Position numbers and translations under genes: made by a program. From an uncultured Lachnospiraceae bacterium (GTDB taxonomy: Bacteria > Bacillota > Clostridia > Lachnospirales > Lachnospiraceae), in contig CAJOQO010000237.1 of the NCBI GenBank assembly GCA_905236545.1, positions 1 through 17,728 of the forward strand: DNA of 17,728 bases. Reading direction: 5' to 3'. Positions 1 through 6,505 of the stretch are shown one piece after another; positions within the stretch are counted from its first letter, which is position 1, and each line of letters begins with the position of its first letter. The notes below the pieces were generated by a model. It did no database searches. It saw only the letters and a list, made by a program, of their open reading frames with translations, and was not told where the DNA came from.

Positions 1-1475
1 TCCGGCACAGCGGGAGCAGCCGGTGCGGGCGCGGTTCCGGTCCGTATGATCTGCTGGACCGCGTCCAGGTTATTGGAACCGATCGCAGCGTAAAGCGCCT
101 GCTGCACCGACGCGTTGGACGTCAGCACGCCGACCGAATAGATCGTGCCGACCGACTGGTAGAAGCTCTCATTCACCAGAACCTCATCCGTCTCCACTCC
201 GTCAACATAGATATGCTTCCACAGCTGCGCGGAGCATCCGGTGTGGGGAGACTGTGTCTGGGCGATATACCCTACCGGCTGCGTCGCATCCGGATACAGC
301 GAATACCCTCCCGAATTCATGGTTTCCAGCGTACGGCTCTCAAGCTCGATCGTCCGGTTGGGCGGCCGCGTCTCATGTCCGTAGATGATAAATGTGATCT
401 GGCCGCCATGGCAGCCGCCGACAATATAGATCGGAGCGTCCGTATTGTTCACGAAGCGCATATCCATGACGCCCTCCGCGATCGCGGCATCCCTGGAGGG
501 TTCTACATAGCTGACCATCATCGTATGATTCGACCGCGCCGTGATATCCATCTCAGCCTTCAGGGCGGCGTTATACAGCGTCGTCGACACCTGGCAGATC
601 CCGCCGCCATAGGAGTCGATCGTCCGGTTCTCCTCGTAGGTAGGCGCAGGCAGATAACCGTTTTCCGCCGTGAAGGGCGTAACCGTATCCGTAACGGAAA
701 ACTCATCCCCCGGCCAGAGCATCGTCCCGTTGATCAGTGCGCAGCCGTTTTCCACATTGGCCGCGCGGTTGCCTGAGGATGCGGAATAGTCCGTTGTCGC
801 CGTTCCCAGCACATCCTTCACCAGAGACAGTGTCTCATAGGTGACTTCAGGACTGATCTCGTCACAGGCAAGGTCAACCGTAATGTCTCCCCCCGTCCAG
901 GACTCGATTGCGTTCTTTACAGCCTCTGTGGACTCATCCTCCCTGAGCACGATGCCGCTGGTTCCGCCCTCCACATAAGGATAGCCGTCCTCTCCCAGCA
1001 TCAGCTTTCCCTCGACCGGATCCGTGTTGTAGACGCTGCAGGTCTGAACAAAGGACCGGATGCGGGAAAGATCCACGGCAAAGTCAAGGGAGTAGGACAC
1101 CGTCTGCCTCTCCAGGTCCTTCTGTTCCTTGTACCGTTCAACGATATTCCCGCTCTTTCCGATCGGAACAAGCGAATCTACAATATCCAGGTTGGTACAC
1201 CTGTACCCGAGGTCATTCAGCGAAGAAGTGATCACATTGCCGCCGATCTGAAGATTCACCCGGGTGGAGCCCAGCGCGTCCGCCTTCTGTTTCAGCGCTT
1301 CTCTTGCCTCGTCCGGGGACATCCCGGAGAGATCGACGCCTTCCACTGTTACGCCATTGGCAATGGTCGTGTCCGAGGAAGATGCGACTGGCTTCGCCGC
1401 GCCTGCGCGAAACGGCATCACCGCCGCGGCCGCAAGGGCGAGCATGAGCACCCGGGAAGCGATCGTTCTCCTCAC
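1..1475 (-). CDS. VanW-family exported protein (3' end cut by window edge)
   Basis: The frame is open from a GTG at 1475 to the window edge, about 491 residues with no stop seen. An AAGGAG lies nine bases before the GTG. The N-terminus is a signal peptide or membrane anchor (MRRTIASRVLMLALAAAAVM). Residues ~38-225 look like the putative peptidoglycan-binding region that often precedes VanW domains. The VanW domain follows at ~230-370, with GGGICQVSTTLYNAAL at ~290-305 as its clearest signature. The last visible residues are Pro/Ala-rich (TAPAPAAPAVP), suggesting a linker to a further domain outside the window. The protein probably acts on or at the cell wall; the biochemical role of VanW domains is not established and no vancomycin-resistance genes are nearby. 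It starts 13 bases after the stop of a tiny membrane ORF, so the two are probably co-translated. Family call is strong, function is open. Confidence 0.88.
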   Translation of the reverse strand, partial: MRRTIASRVLMLALAAAAVMPFRAGAAKPVASSSDTTIANGVTVEGVDLSGMSPDEAREALKQKADALGSTRVNLQIGGNVITSSLNDLGYRCTNLDIVDSLVPIGKSGNIVERYKEQKDLERQTVSYSLDFAVDLSRIRSFVQTCSVYNTDPVEGKLMLGEDGYPYVEGGTSGIVLREDESTEAVKNAIESWTGGDITVDLACDEISPEVTYETLSLVKDVLGTATTDYSASSGNRAANVENGCALINGTMLWPGDEFSVTDTVTPFTAENGYLPAPTYEENRTIDSYGGGICQVSTTLYNAALKAEMDITARSNHTMMVSYVEPSRDAAIAEGVMDMRFVNNTDAPIYIVGGCHGGQITFIIYGHETRPPNRTIELESRTLETMNSGGYSLYPDATQPVGYIAQTQSPHTGCSAQLWKHIYVDGVETDEVLVNESFYQSVGTIYSVGVLTSNASVQQALYAAIGSNNLDAVQQIIRTGTAPAPAAPAVP

Positions 1476-1488
1476 TTTTGTATTCTCC

Positions 1489-1590
1489 TTACAGCAAAAA
1501 GGCGGGGATCAGGGAAAACAGCATCGCTGCCACGAGGATCCCAACGATTATCACCGCTATCATCTGCTGCTTTTTGTTACGTCTTTTCAT
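1489..1590 (-). CDS. 33-residue single-pass membrane microprotein
   Basis: An ATG at 1590 opens a 33-codon frame ending in TAA at 1489. The peptide has a strongly basic head (MKRRNKKQQ) followed by about 22 hydrophobic residues (MIAVIIVGILVAAMLFSLIP) and ends AFLL. This is the layout of a one-helix, N-in membrane peptide. An AAAGGA sits 12 bases before the ATG, a slightly long spacing. An in-frame GTG at 1599 would add three residues but lies too close to that site. It sits between the ROK kinase (76-base gap) and the VanW gene (13 bases downstream). I do not recognise the family. The architecture recalls Prli42-like stressosome-associated miniproteins of Firmicutes, but I cannot show homology. 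The sequence composition makes a chance ORF unlikely. Confidence 0.62.
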   Translation of the reverse strand: MKRRNKKQQMIAVIIVGILVAAMLFSLIPAFLL

Positions 1591-1666
1591 CTGTCTCACA
1601 CGTCCTTTCTCATCTGCAACATCTCTGTCAAAACTATGGCTGACCGTGAATCGTAACATTTATGGT

Positions 1667-2602
1667 TCAGATCACCAGCTTCGCCGCGCCGTACATGCCC
1701 GCGTCATTGCCAAGTGTCGCCAGGGCGAATACCGCGTCCTTGCATCCCGGAAACGCGTACTGCCGGTAGTACTTCTGGACATACTCCAGGATGATCGGCC
1801 CTGCGTTGGAAACGCCGCCGCCGATCACAAAGATCTCGGGATCCGTAACGCAGGCAAATGCTGCCAGCGCTCTTCCCAGGTACAGGCCGAACTTCTCGGC
1901 AACCGCGTCCGCAAGCTCGTCGCCGTTCCTGGCCGCGTCCCAGATATCCTTGGCCGTCAGCATCCTTCCGCGCAGCACACTCTGCATGTCCGGCCTTTTC
2001 TCCAGCTCCATCTTTGCCAGGCGGACGATTCCCGTGGCGGAGGCCACCTGCTCCAGGCAGCCGACATTCCCGCAGTTACAGGGCTCCGTAAGCTCCTCCG
2101 TCACATGCACATGGCCGATCTCACCGCCGGAGCCATGCGCACCGGCGATCACCTCTCCTTCCACGACGACGCCGCCGCCGATTCCGGTTCCCAGTGTGAC
2201 CATGATCAGGTTTTTATGCCCTGCGCCGCCACCCTTCCAGCACTCGCCCAGCGCCGCTGCATTCGCATCGTTGATCGCCCGTGTCCGGATCCCGGTCATC
2301 TTCTGCATCTCCCTGACGATCTCCACTCTTCCCCAGTGAAGGTTGACCGCGATGCTGCAGACGCCTTCCGCGTCCACAGGACCCGGAATATCCAGACCGA
2401 TGCCCTCGATCTCATTCTTCGTCAGTCCTCTTTCCTCGATCTTCCTGTTAATCGTTTCCGCAATATCCGGCAGAATATGGATCCCGTTTTCTTCCGTGCG
2501 CGTCGTGATCTCCCACTTGTCAAGAATATGACCGTCCGTGTGGAACAGTCCGCATTTGATGGTGGTTCCTCCGACATCAATCCCGAAACAGTACTTTTTC
2601 AT
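1667..2602 (-). CDS. glcK: ROK-family glucokinase
   Basis: This 311-residue protein probably phosphorylates glucose with ATP to glucose 6-phosphate in the cytoplasm. The phosphate-binding motif DVGGTT is at residues 9-14. The catalytic aspartate is in NDAN at 111-114 (Asp112). GTGIGGG is at 138-144. The glucose-contacting EIGH is at 161-164. The ROK zinc site is CNCGNVGCLEQ at 175-185, with Cys175, Cys177 and Cys182 as metal ligands together with a nearby His. Length is normal for bacterial ROK kinases (about 300-320). The ATG is preceded by GGGAG at five bases. The gene begins 11 bases after the hprK stop, so the two are surely co-transcribed. Glucose is the likely substrate from overall similarity to clostridial glucokinases, but ROK enzymes also include fructokinases and N-acetylmannosamine kinases. 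No DNA-binding head is present, which excludes a ROK repressor. Confidence 0.93.
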   Translation of the reverse strand: MKKYCFGIDVGGTTIKCGLFHTDGHILDKWEITTRTEENGIHILPDIAETINRKIEERGLTKNEIEGIGLDIPGPVDAEGVCSIAVNLHWGRVEIVREMQKMTGIRTRAINDANAAALGECWKGGGAGHKNLIMVTLGTGIGGGVVVEGEVIAGAHGSGGEIGHVHVTEELTEPCNCGNVGCLEQVASATGIVRLAKMELEKRPDMQSVLRGRMLTAKDIWDAARNGDELADAVAEKFGLYLGRALAAFACVTDPEIFVIGGGVSNAGPIILEYVQKYYRQYAFPGCKDAVFALATLGNDAGMYGAAKLVI

Positions 2603-2613
2603 GTCCGCTCCCT

Positions 2614-3567
2614 TTACTCACTGCTGTGCTTTGCCATGTTCTCCTTGATCCCCTGCTGAACCCTGTTGTAAAGCTCCTGCGCGGCATTGTATCCCATCTT
2701 CTTCTGCCTGTGGTTAACCGCGGCAGACTCCACGATCACAGCCAGGTTTCTTCCCGGCCGGATCGGCAGGGAGTGGCAGGTGACCCTGTTGCCGAGGAAC
2801 TCTGTGTATTCCTCCTCCAGCCCAAGGCGGTCATACTCCTTGTCCTTATCCCACTCCTCCAGCTTGATCACCAGATCGATATTCGTTGTATCCATAACGG
2901 CTTCCACACCGAACAGGGTCTTCACGTTGATGATCCCGATTCCGCGCAGTTCGATGAAATGCCTCGTGATATCCGGCGCTGTTCCGACCAGGGAATGATC
3001 CGACACCTTCCTGATCTCCACAACGTCATCGGTGATCAGACGGTGTCCGCGTTTGATCAGCTCCAGGGCTGCCTCGCTTTTCCCGATCCCGCTCTCGCCC
3101 ATGATCAGTACGCCCTCTCCGTAAACGTCCACCAGAACGCCATGGATCGTAATGCACGGAGCCAGCTCCACATTCAGCCACCGGATGACCTCCGCCACAA
3201 ACGCGCTTGTTTCCCGGTCCGTGGTAAAGATGGGAACGTCGTACTTTTTTGCAAGCTCCAGCATGTCATCCTCCGGAACCGTCTTTGTCGTGTATACGAT
3301 CGCCGGAATCTTCTCCGCAAGCAGCCGCTCATAGATAAACCGCTTCCTCTCTCCTGAGAGTGTGCTCAGATAGGTATACTCGACATAGCCGATCACCTGA
3401 AGCCGCTCCGCGTCAAAATAGTCAAAGTATCCGGTCAGCTGAAGCGCCGGCCGGTTTACCTCCGTCGTTGTGAGCATCTTGCCTTCCAGATTCACCGATT
3501 CCGTACGGTTCACCAGTTCCATCTTTTTCACCAGTTTTCCGAGCGGGACACCGGACTGTGTATTCAT
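2614..3567 (-). CDS. hprK: HPr kinase/phosphorylase
   Basis: This 317-residue bifunctional enzyme phosphorylates Ser46 of HPr (and Crh where present) and also removes that phosphate, setting carbon catabolite repression through CcpA in Firmicutes. The N-terminal domain covers ~5-130. The catalytic domain holds His142 (IHGVLVDVYG), a Walker A loop GESGIGKS at 157-164, Asp180-Asp181 (ITDDVVEI), and the family signature LRGIGIINVKTLFG at 207-220. PIRPGRN at 268-274 belongs to the C-terminal active-site region. The ATG at 3567 has GGAGG seven bases upstream. It lies 87 bases after uvrC and 11 bases before the ROK glucokinase. That pairing fits its role, since glycolytic intermediates made downstream of glucokinase control HprK activity. 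I see no convincing promoter in the uvrC-hprK gap. Confidence 0.97.
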   Translation of the reverse strand: MNTQSGVPLGKLVKKMELVNRTESVNLEGKMLTTTEVNRPALQLTGYFDYFDAERLQVIGYVEYTYLSTLSGERKRFIYERLLAEKIPAIVYTTKTVPEDDMLELAKKYDVPIFTTDRETSAFVAEVIRWLNVELAPCITIHGVLVDVYGEGVLIMGESGIGKSEAALELIKRGHRLITDDVVEIRKVSDHSLVGTAPDITRHFIELRGIGIINVKTLFGVEAVMDTTNIDLVIKLEEWDKDKEYDRLGLEEEYTEFLGNRVTCHSLPIRPGRNLAVIVESAAVNHRQKKMGYNAAQELYNRVQQGIKENMAKHSSE

Positions 3568-3654
3568 TCTTTTTCCTCCGATTCTTCTGACAAAATGATG
3601 AAGCGCGGATTCCCGGCACTGTAATCAAGCTGTAACCAATCTATCACTTAAGGA

Positions 3655-5556
3655 TCACTTTGTCGAGGATGGATGGAAGAACTCATAGACTTTCCTTGCA
3701 CTGGAAGCATTCATGGAAGGCGCATGCGCCAGCTGATCCTCGCCGGCGTCGCGGATGGCCTCCAGAGACCCGAACGACCGGAGCAGCGCCTTTCTTCTGG
3801 CCGGCCCGATTCCCTCGATCTCATCCAGCAGAGAATGCGTCTGCGCCTTTCCCCGCAGGGATCTGTGGTATTCGATCGCGAACCGGTGCGCCTCGTCCTG
3901 GATCCTCGTGATCAGCTTGAACCCCTCCGATCTGGTATCAATTGGCAGCTCCACGTTATGATAGTACAGGCCTCTCGTTCTGTGATAATCATCCTTCACC
4001 ATTCCGCAGACCGGAATATCCAGCTTCAGTTCCCGGCATACCTGCTGCGCCACATTCACCTGGCCCCGTCCGCCGTCCATCATGATCAGGTCCGGAAAGA
4101 TATGAAAGGAGGTATCTCCCGGTTCCAGATGCCTCTCCTCGATCTCTTTCTCCTCCTCGATTCCGTGCCGCAGTCTTCGTCCGATCACTTCTCTTAAGGA
4201 GGCATAATCATTCGGCCCTTCCACAGTGCGGATCCTGAACTTGCGGTAATCGCTTCTTCTGGGTTTCCCCTGCTCAAATACAACCATGGAGCCAACGGAT
4301 TCCACGCCGGAAGTGTTGGAGATGTCGTAAGCCTCCACACGGGTCAGATGCCCGAGGCCGAGCAGGGCCGCTATCTCCTGCATCGCCCCGATCGTTCTCC
4401 CCTCTTCCAGCCGGATCCTCTCCCGGTCCATGTTCAGTGCGATCTGCGCATTTTCATGAGCCATCCGGACAAGGCGGCTGTGGGTTCCCCTGCCCGGTAC
4501 TTTCATGTAGACGCGGTTTCCTCTCTTCGCGCTGAGCCATTCCTCGATCAGCTTCTGATCCTCAATCGCACATTCCAGCAGGATCTCTTTCGGGAGAAAT
4601 ACGGCGGACGCATAGAACTGGCGGACAAAGACGGACAGGATCCTCTCCTTCCGTTCATCGGTTCCCAGCGAGGCATCCTCCTCACCGATCCGGAGGAAGC
4701 TATGCTCCCGCCCGATCATTTTCCCGTCTCTCACGTAGAAAACCTGTACGACCGCATCCATTCCGTCTACTGCCAGCGCAAGGACGTCCCGGTCCTCCCC
4801 GTCTCCGTTTTCCATCTTCTGCTTCTGCGTAACGCTGATCACATTCTGCATCAGGTCACGCATCTTCGCCGCCGTCTCAAAGTCCATCTCTTCACTGGCA
4901 GCCTTCATGCGCTCCTCAAGCCGCTTTACGACCGGGCGGTAATTGCCTGACAGAAAGTCCGCCGCCTGGCTGATATGCTCCCTGTATTCCTCCTTCGAGA
5001 TGTATCCCTGGCAGGGCGCGTCGCACTGCCCGATCTGGTGATTCAGGCATGGCCTGTTCCGGCCGATGTCTCCCGGAAGGGAGCGGGTGCAGTCACGCAC
5101 ATGGTACAGCTTGCGCAATACCTCGATCGTCTCCTTCACCGCGATCGAGCTCTTGAACGGTCCGAAATACTGTGCCCCGTCCTTTTTCAGCTTCCTCGTA
5201 AACAGGACGCGGGGATATTCTTCCTGAATCGTGACCTTGATGTAGGGATAGGTTTTGTCGTCCTTGAGAAGCGTGTTGTACTTCGGCCGGTTCTCCTTGA
5301 TCAGGTTGTTCTCCAGAACCAGCGCCTCCAGCTCCGAATCCGTCACGATGTATTCAAACCAGGCGATCCGGTTTACCATGTGCTCGATCTTCGGGCCCCT
5401 TCCCACTTTTTTGACAAAATACTGATGCACCCGGCGGTTCAGGTTGACGGCCTTCCCGACATAGAGAATCTCATCCTTCCTGCCGTGCATGAGATAGACT
5501 CCGGGTTTTCCGGGCAGCTTTTTCAGTTCTTCCTTCAGATCAAAGTCCGGATTCAT
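3655..5556 (-). CDS. uvrC: Excinuclease ABC subunit C
   Basis: UvrC makes both incisions flanking a DNA lesion in the UvrABC nucleotide-excision repair pathway. I chose the ATG at 5556 (633 residues) because a near-perfect GAGGAGG lies eight bases upstream and the protein then begins MNPDFDLKEEL. The frame is open 26 codons further upstream but that stretch is not conserved-looking. The GIY-YIG nuclease domain is at ~16-95 (GVYLMHG, LYVGKAVNLNRR), cutting on the 3' side. Cysteines 156, 170, 178 and 182 form the cluster known to hold iron-sulfur in UvrC. The UVR motif is at ~212-247. The RNase H-like domain that cuts on the 5' side has Asp411 (AYDISNTSG) and Asp494 (MMDGGRGQ). Helix-hairpin-helix motifs occupy ~575-625 (LLDEIEGIGPARRKALL). 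All key residues are present. Confidence 0.97.
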   Translation of the reverse strand: MNPDFDLKEELKKLPGKPGVYLMHGRKDEILYVGKAVNLNRRVHQYFVKKVGRGPKIEHMVNRIAWFEYIVTDSELEALVLENNLIKENRPKYNTLLKDDKTYPYIKVTIQEEYPRVLFTRKLKKDGAQYFGPFKSSIAVKETIEVLRKLYHVRDCTRSLPGDIGRNRPCLNHQIGQCDAPCQGYISKEEYREHISQAADFLSGNYRPVVKRLEERMKAASEEMDFETAAKMRDLMQNVISVTQKQKMENGDGEDRDVLALAVDGMDAVVQVFYVRDGKMIGREHSFLRIGEEDASLGTDERKERILSVFVRQFYASAVFLPKEILLECAIEDQKLIEEWLSAKRGNRVYMKVPGRGTHSRLVRMAHENAQIALNMDRERIRLEEGRTIGAMQEIAALLGLGHLTRVEAYDISNTSGVESVGSMVVFEQGKPRRSDYRKFRIRTVEGPNDYASLREVIGRRLRHGIEEEKEIEERHLEPGDTSFHIFPDLIMMDGGRGQVNVAQQVCRELKLDIPVCGMVKDDYHRTRGLYYHNVELPIDTRSEGFKLITRIQDEAHRFAIEYHRSLRGKAQTHSLLDEIEGIGPARRKALLRSFGSLEAIRDAGEDQLAHAPSMNASSARKVYEFFHPSSTK

Positions 5557-5577
5557 TTGCACTGCCTCCTCAGGGAC

Positions 5578-5620
5578 GGTAAACCGGCCGGCTGTCTGTA
5601 CCCATACACGCCGGTTTAAC
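5578..5620 (-). repeat. Inverted repeat in the uvrC leader
   Basis: The arms AAACCGGC (5581-5588) and GCCGGTTT (5610-5617) are perfect complements of eight bases with a 21-base spacer. Flanking GGT/AACC bases extend the match past a one-base bulge. It ends about 22 bases before the uvrC start codon, just before the ribosome binding site. It could fold in the uvrC mRNA leader or be a binding site for a dyad-reading regulator. It does not match the GAAC-N4-GTTC type Firmicute LexA box. Confidence 0.45.
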
Positions 5621-5652
5621 CGCTCCGCAGCCATGATTCGTCACGACAGAAA

Positions 5653-5682
5653 GCACAGAGATACCGGATCATACCTCTGTGC
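5653..5682 (-). terminator. RNA hairpin, possible weak terminator after the PAP2 gene
   Basis: On the minus strand, arms GCACAGAGGTAT and GTATCTCTGTGC enclose a GATCCG loop. This gives twelve pairs, ten Watson-Crick and two G-U. The same positions on the plus strand would be A-C mismatches, which points to selection on the minus-strand RNA. It is followed by TTTCTGTCG, only a poor U-tract, so termination may be partial or the element may shape uvrC readthrough. It lies between the PAP2 gene and uvrC. Confidence 0.5.
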
Positions 5683-5693
5683 CTGTCGCGCGG

Positions 5694-5721
5694 CAGCCTG
5701 TCTCAGATCAGACACGGGCTG
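5694..5721 (-). other. RNA hairpin directly after the PAP2 stop codon
   Basis: Starting at the base after the PAP2 stop, the minus strand reads CAGCC-CG-TGTCT-GATCTG-AGACA-GGCTG. The outer CAGCC/GGCTG and inner TGTCT/AGACA arms pair with a two-base bulge and a six-base loop. There is no U-tract. With the hairpin at 5653-5682 it makes a tandem pair at the 3' end of the cytidylate-kinase-like/ftsH/PAP2 unit, perhaps a processing or decay barrier. Confidence 0.45.
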
Positions 5722-6447
5722 TCAGTTCTGTTCAGTTAGCCTTTCCCGCGAAGAACGGGATCTTGCGTAGAGCATCTCCCGCGCGAAGGATCTCTCTTCT
5801 TCCGTCTCGAAGATCCGGTCGCTGATAATCTGCATCAGCACACCCATCACCAGACCGAGAGAAACATCGATCACGGAGTGCTGTTTCAGGAACATCGTCG
5901 ACAGAATGATCAGCACCCCCAGGATATTCGATGCAACGAGCCTTACCTTCCTGCGGCGCATCTTCGCGTTCATGTTGATCGCATGGCATAAGACCACGGT
6001 ATTGTATACATGGATGCTGGGAAGAACATTCGTCGGCGTATCCACTTTGTACAGAAATGACACCAGCTTCCCGCAGATTCCTGACGTATCCACATATTCC
6101 GGCCGGAGTTCAAGACGGTTCGGGTATACGACAGATACGACAAGAAATGCCGTCATTCCCAGCATCAGGGCTGTGATCAGCCTGTAGTATTCATACTTCT
6201 CCGCCTTCAGGACAAACCATCCGACCACTACCACATTAAACAGGAACCACAGCGCATATGGAAGAACAAAATACGGGCAGAACGGGATCTGATCGTCCAG
6301 CCATGTGTGAATCACATGATAATGCACATGCCCCGCACCTTCCATGATCCGGAACCCACCCATATAGATCACGCAGTAAAAGATGATCCACCACACCTCA
6401 CGATGGGTCCGGAACAGATTAATCAGTTTTTCGATTCTCTTAATCAT
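5722..6447 (-). CDS. PAP2-family integral membrane phosphatase
   Basis: The 241-residue protein has about six membrane helices (roughly 17-35, 58-80, 89-108, 143-158, 169-187, 190-208). The three motifs of the PAP2/acid-phosphatase superfamily are present in reduced form. They are Arg115-Pro116 (RLELRP), PSIH at 143-146, and His190 with Asp194 (KQHSVIDV). PSIH instead of PSGH and the TPTNVLPSIH context resemble the AUR1/inositol-phosphorylceramide-synthase branch more than classic undecaprenyl pyrophosphatases. The likely substrate is a lipid phosphate or a phospholipid head group in the membrane; I cannot name it. The start has AGGAAGG only two bases ahead of the ATG, rather close. It follows ftsH by 58 bases and is probably the last gene of that unit. 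The tail (~215-241) is charged and cytoplasmic. Confidence 0.83.
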   Translation of the reverse strand: MIKRIEKLINLFRTHREVWWIIFYCVIYMGGFRIMEGAGHVHYHVIHTWLDDQIPFCPYFVLPYALWFLFNVVVVGWFVLKAEKYEYYRLITALMLGMTAFLVVSVVYPNRLELRPEYVDTSGICGKLVSFLYKVDTPTNVLPSIHVYNTVVLCHAINMNAKMRRRKVRLVASNILGVLIILSTMFLKQHSVIDVSLGLVMGVLMQIISDRIFETEEERSFAREMLYARSRSSRERLTEQN

Positions 6448-6505
6448 AACCTTCCTGATCCACTCATCCCTTTGGGAGGCTTCTCCCCCTCCCTGAAAGC
6501 ACTTT

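Noticed and set aside
213..776. 187-codon open frame on the plus strand
   Set aside because: It lies opposite the conserved VanW domain, which is clearly coding on the minus strand.
1600..1631. TTGACA upstream of the microprotein as a promoter
   Set aside because: The -35 match is perfect, but no -10-like hexamer lies 16-18 bases downstream, where the ribosome binding site falls instead.
1643..1666. Hairpin after the ROK kinase stop codon (ACC..ATT arms)
   Set aside because: It pairs well only on the plus strand (G-U there, A-C mismatches on the minus strand), has no U-tract, and no plus-strand gene uses it.
1478..2659. 393-codon open frame on the plus strand
   Set aside because: It runs opposite the ROK kinase and part of hprK, has no recognisable domain and its composition (Arg, His and Pro rich) is that of an antisense shadow of a GC-rich gene.
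5557..5634. 26-codon N-terminal extension of UvrC
   Set aside because: The ATG at 5556 has a near-perfect ribosome binding site and gives the usual UvrC head; the extension covers the leader inverted repeat.
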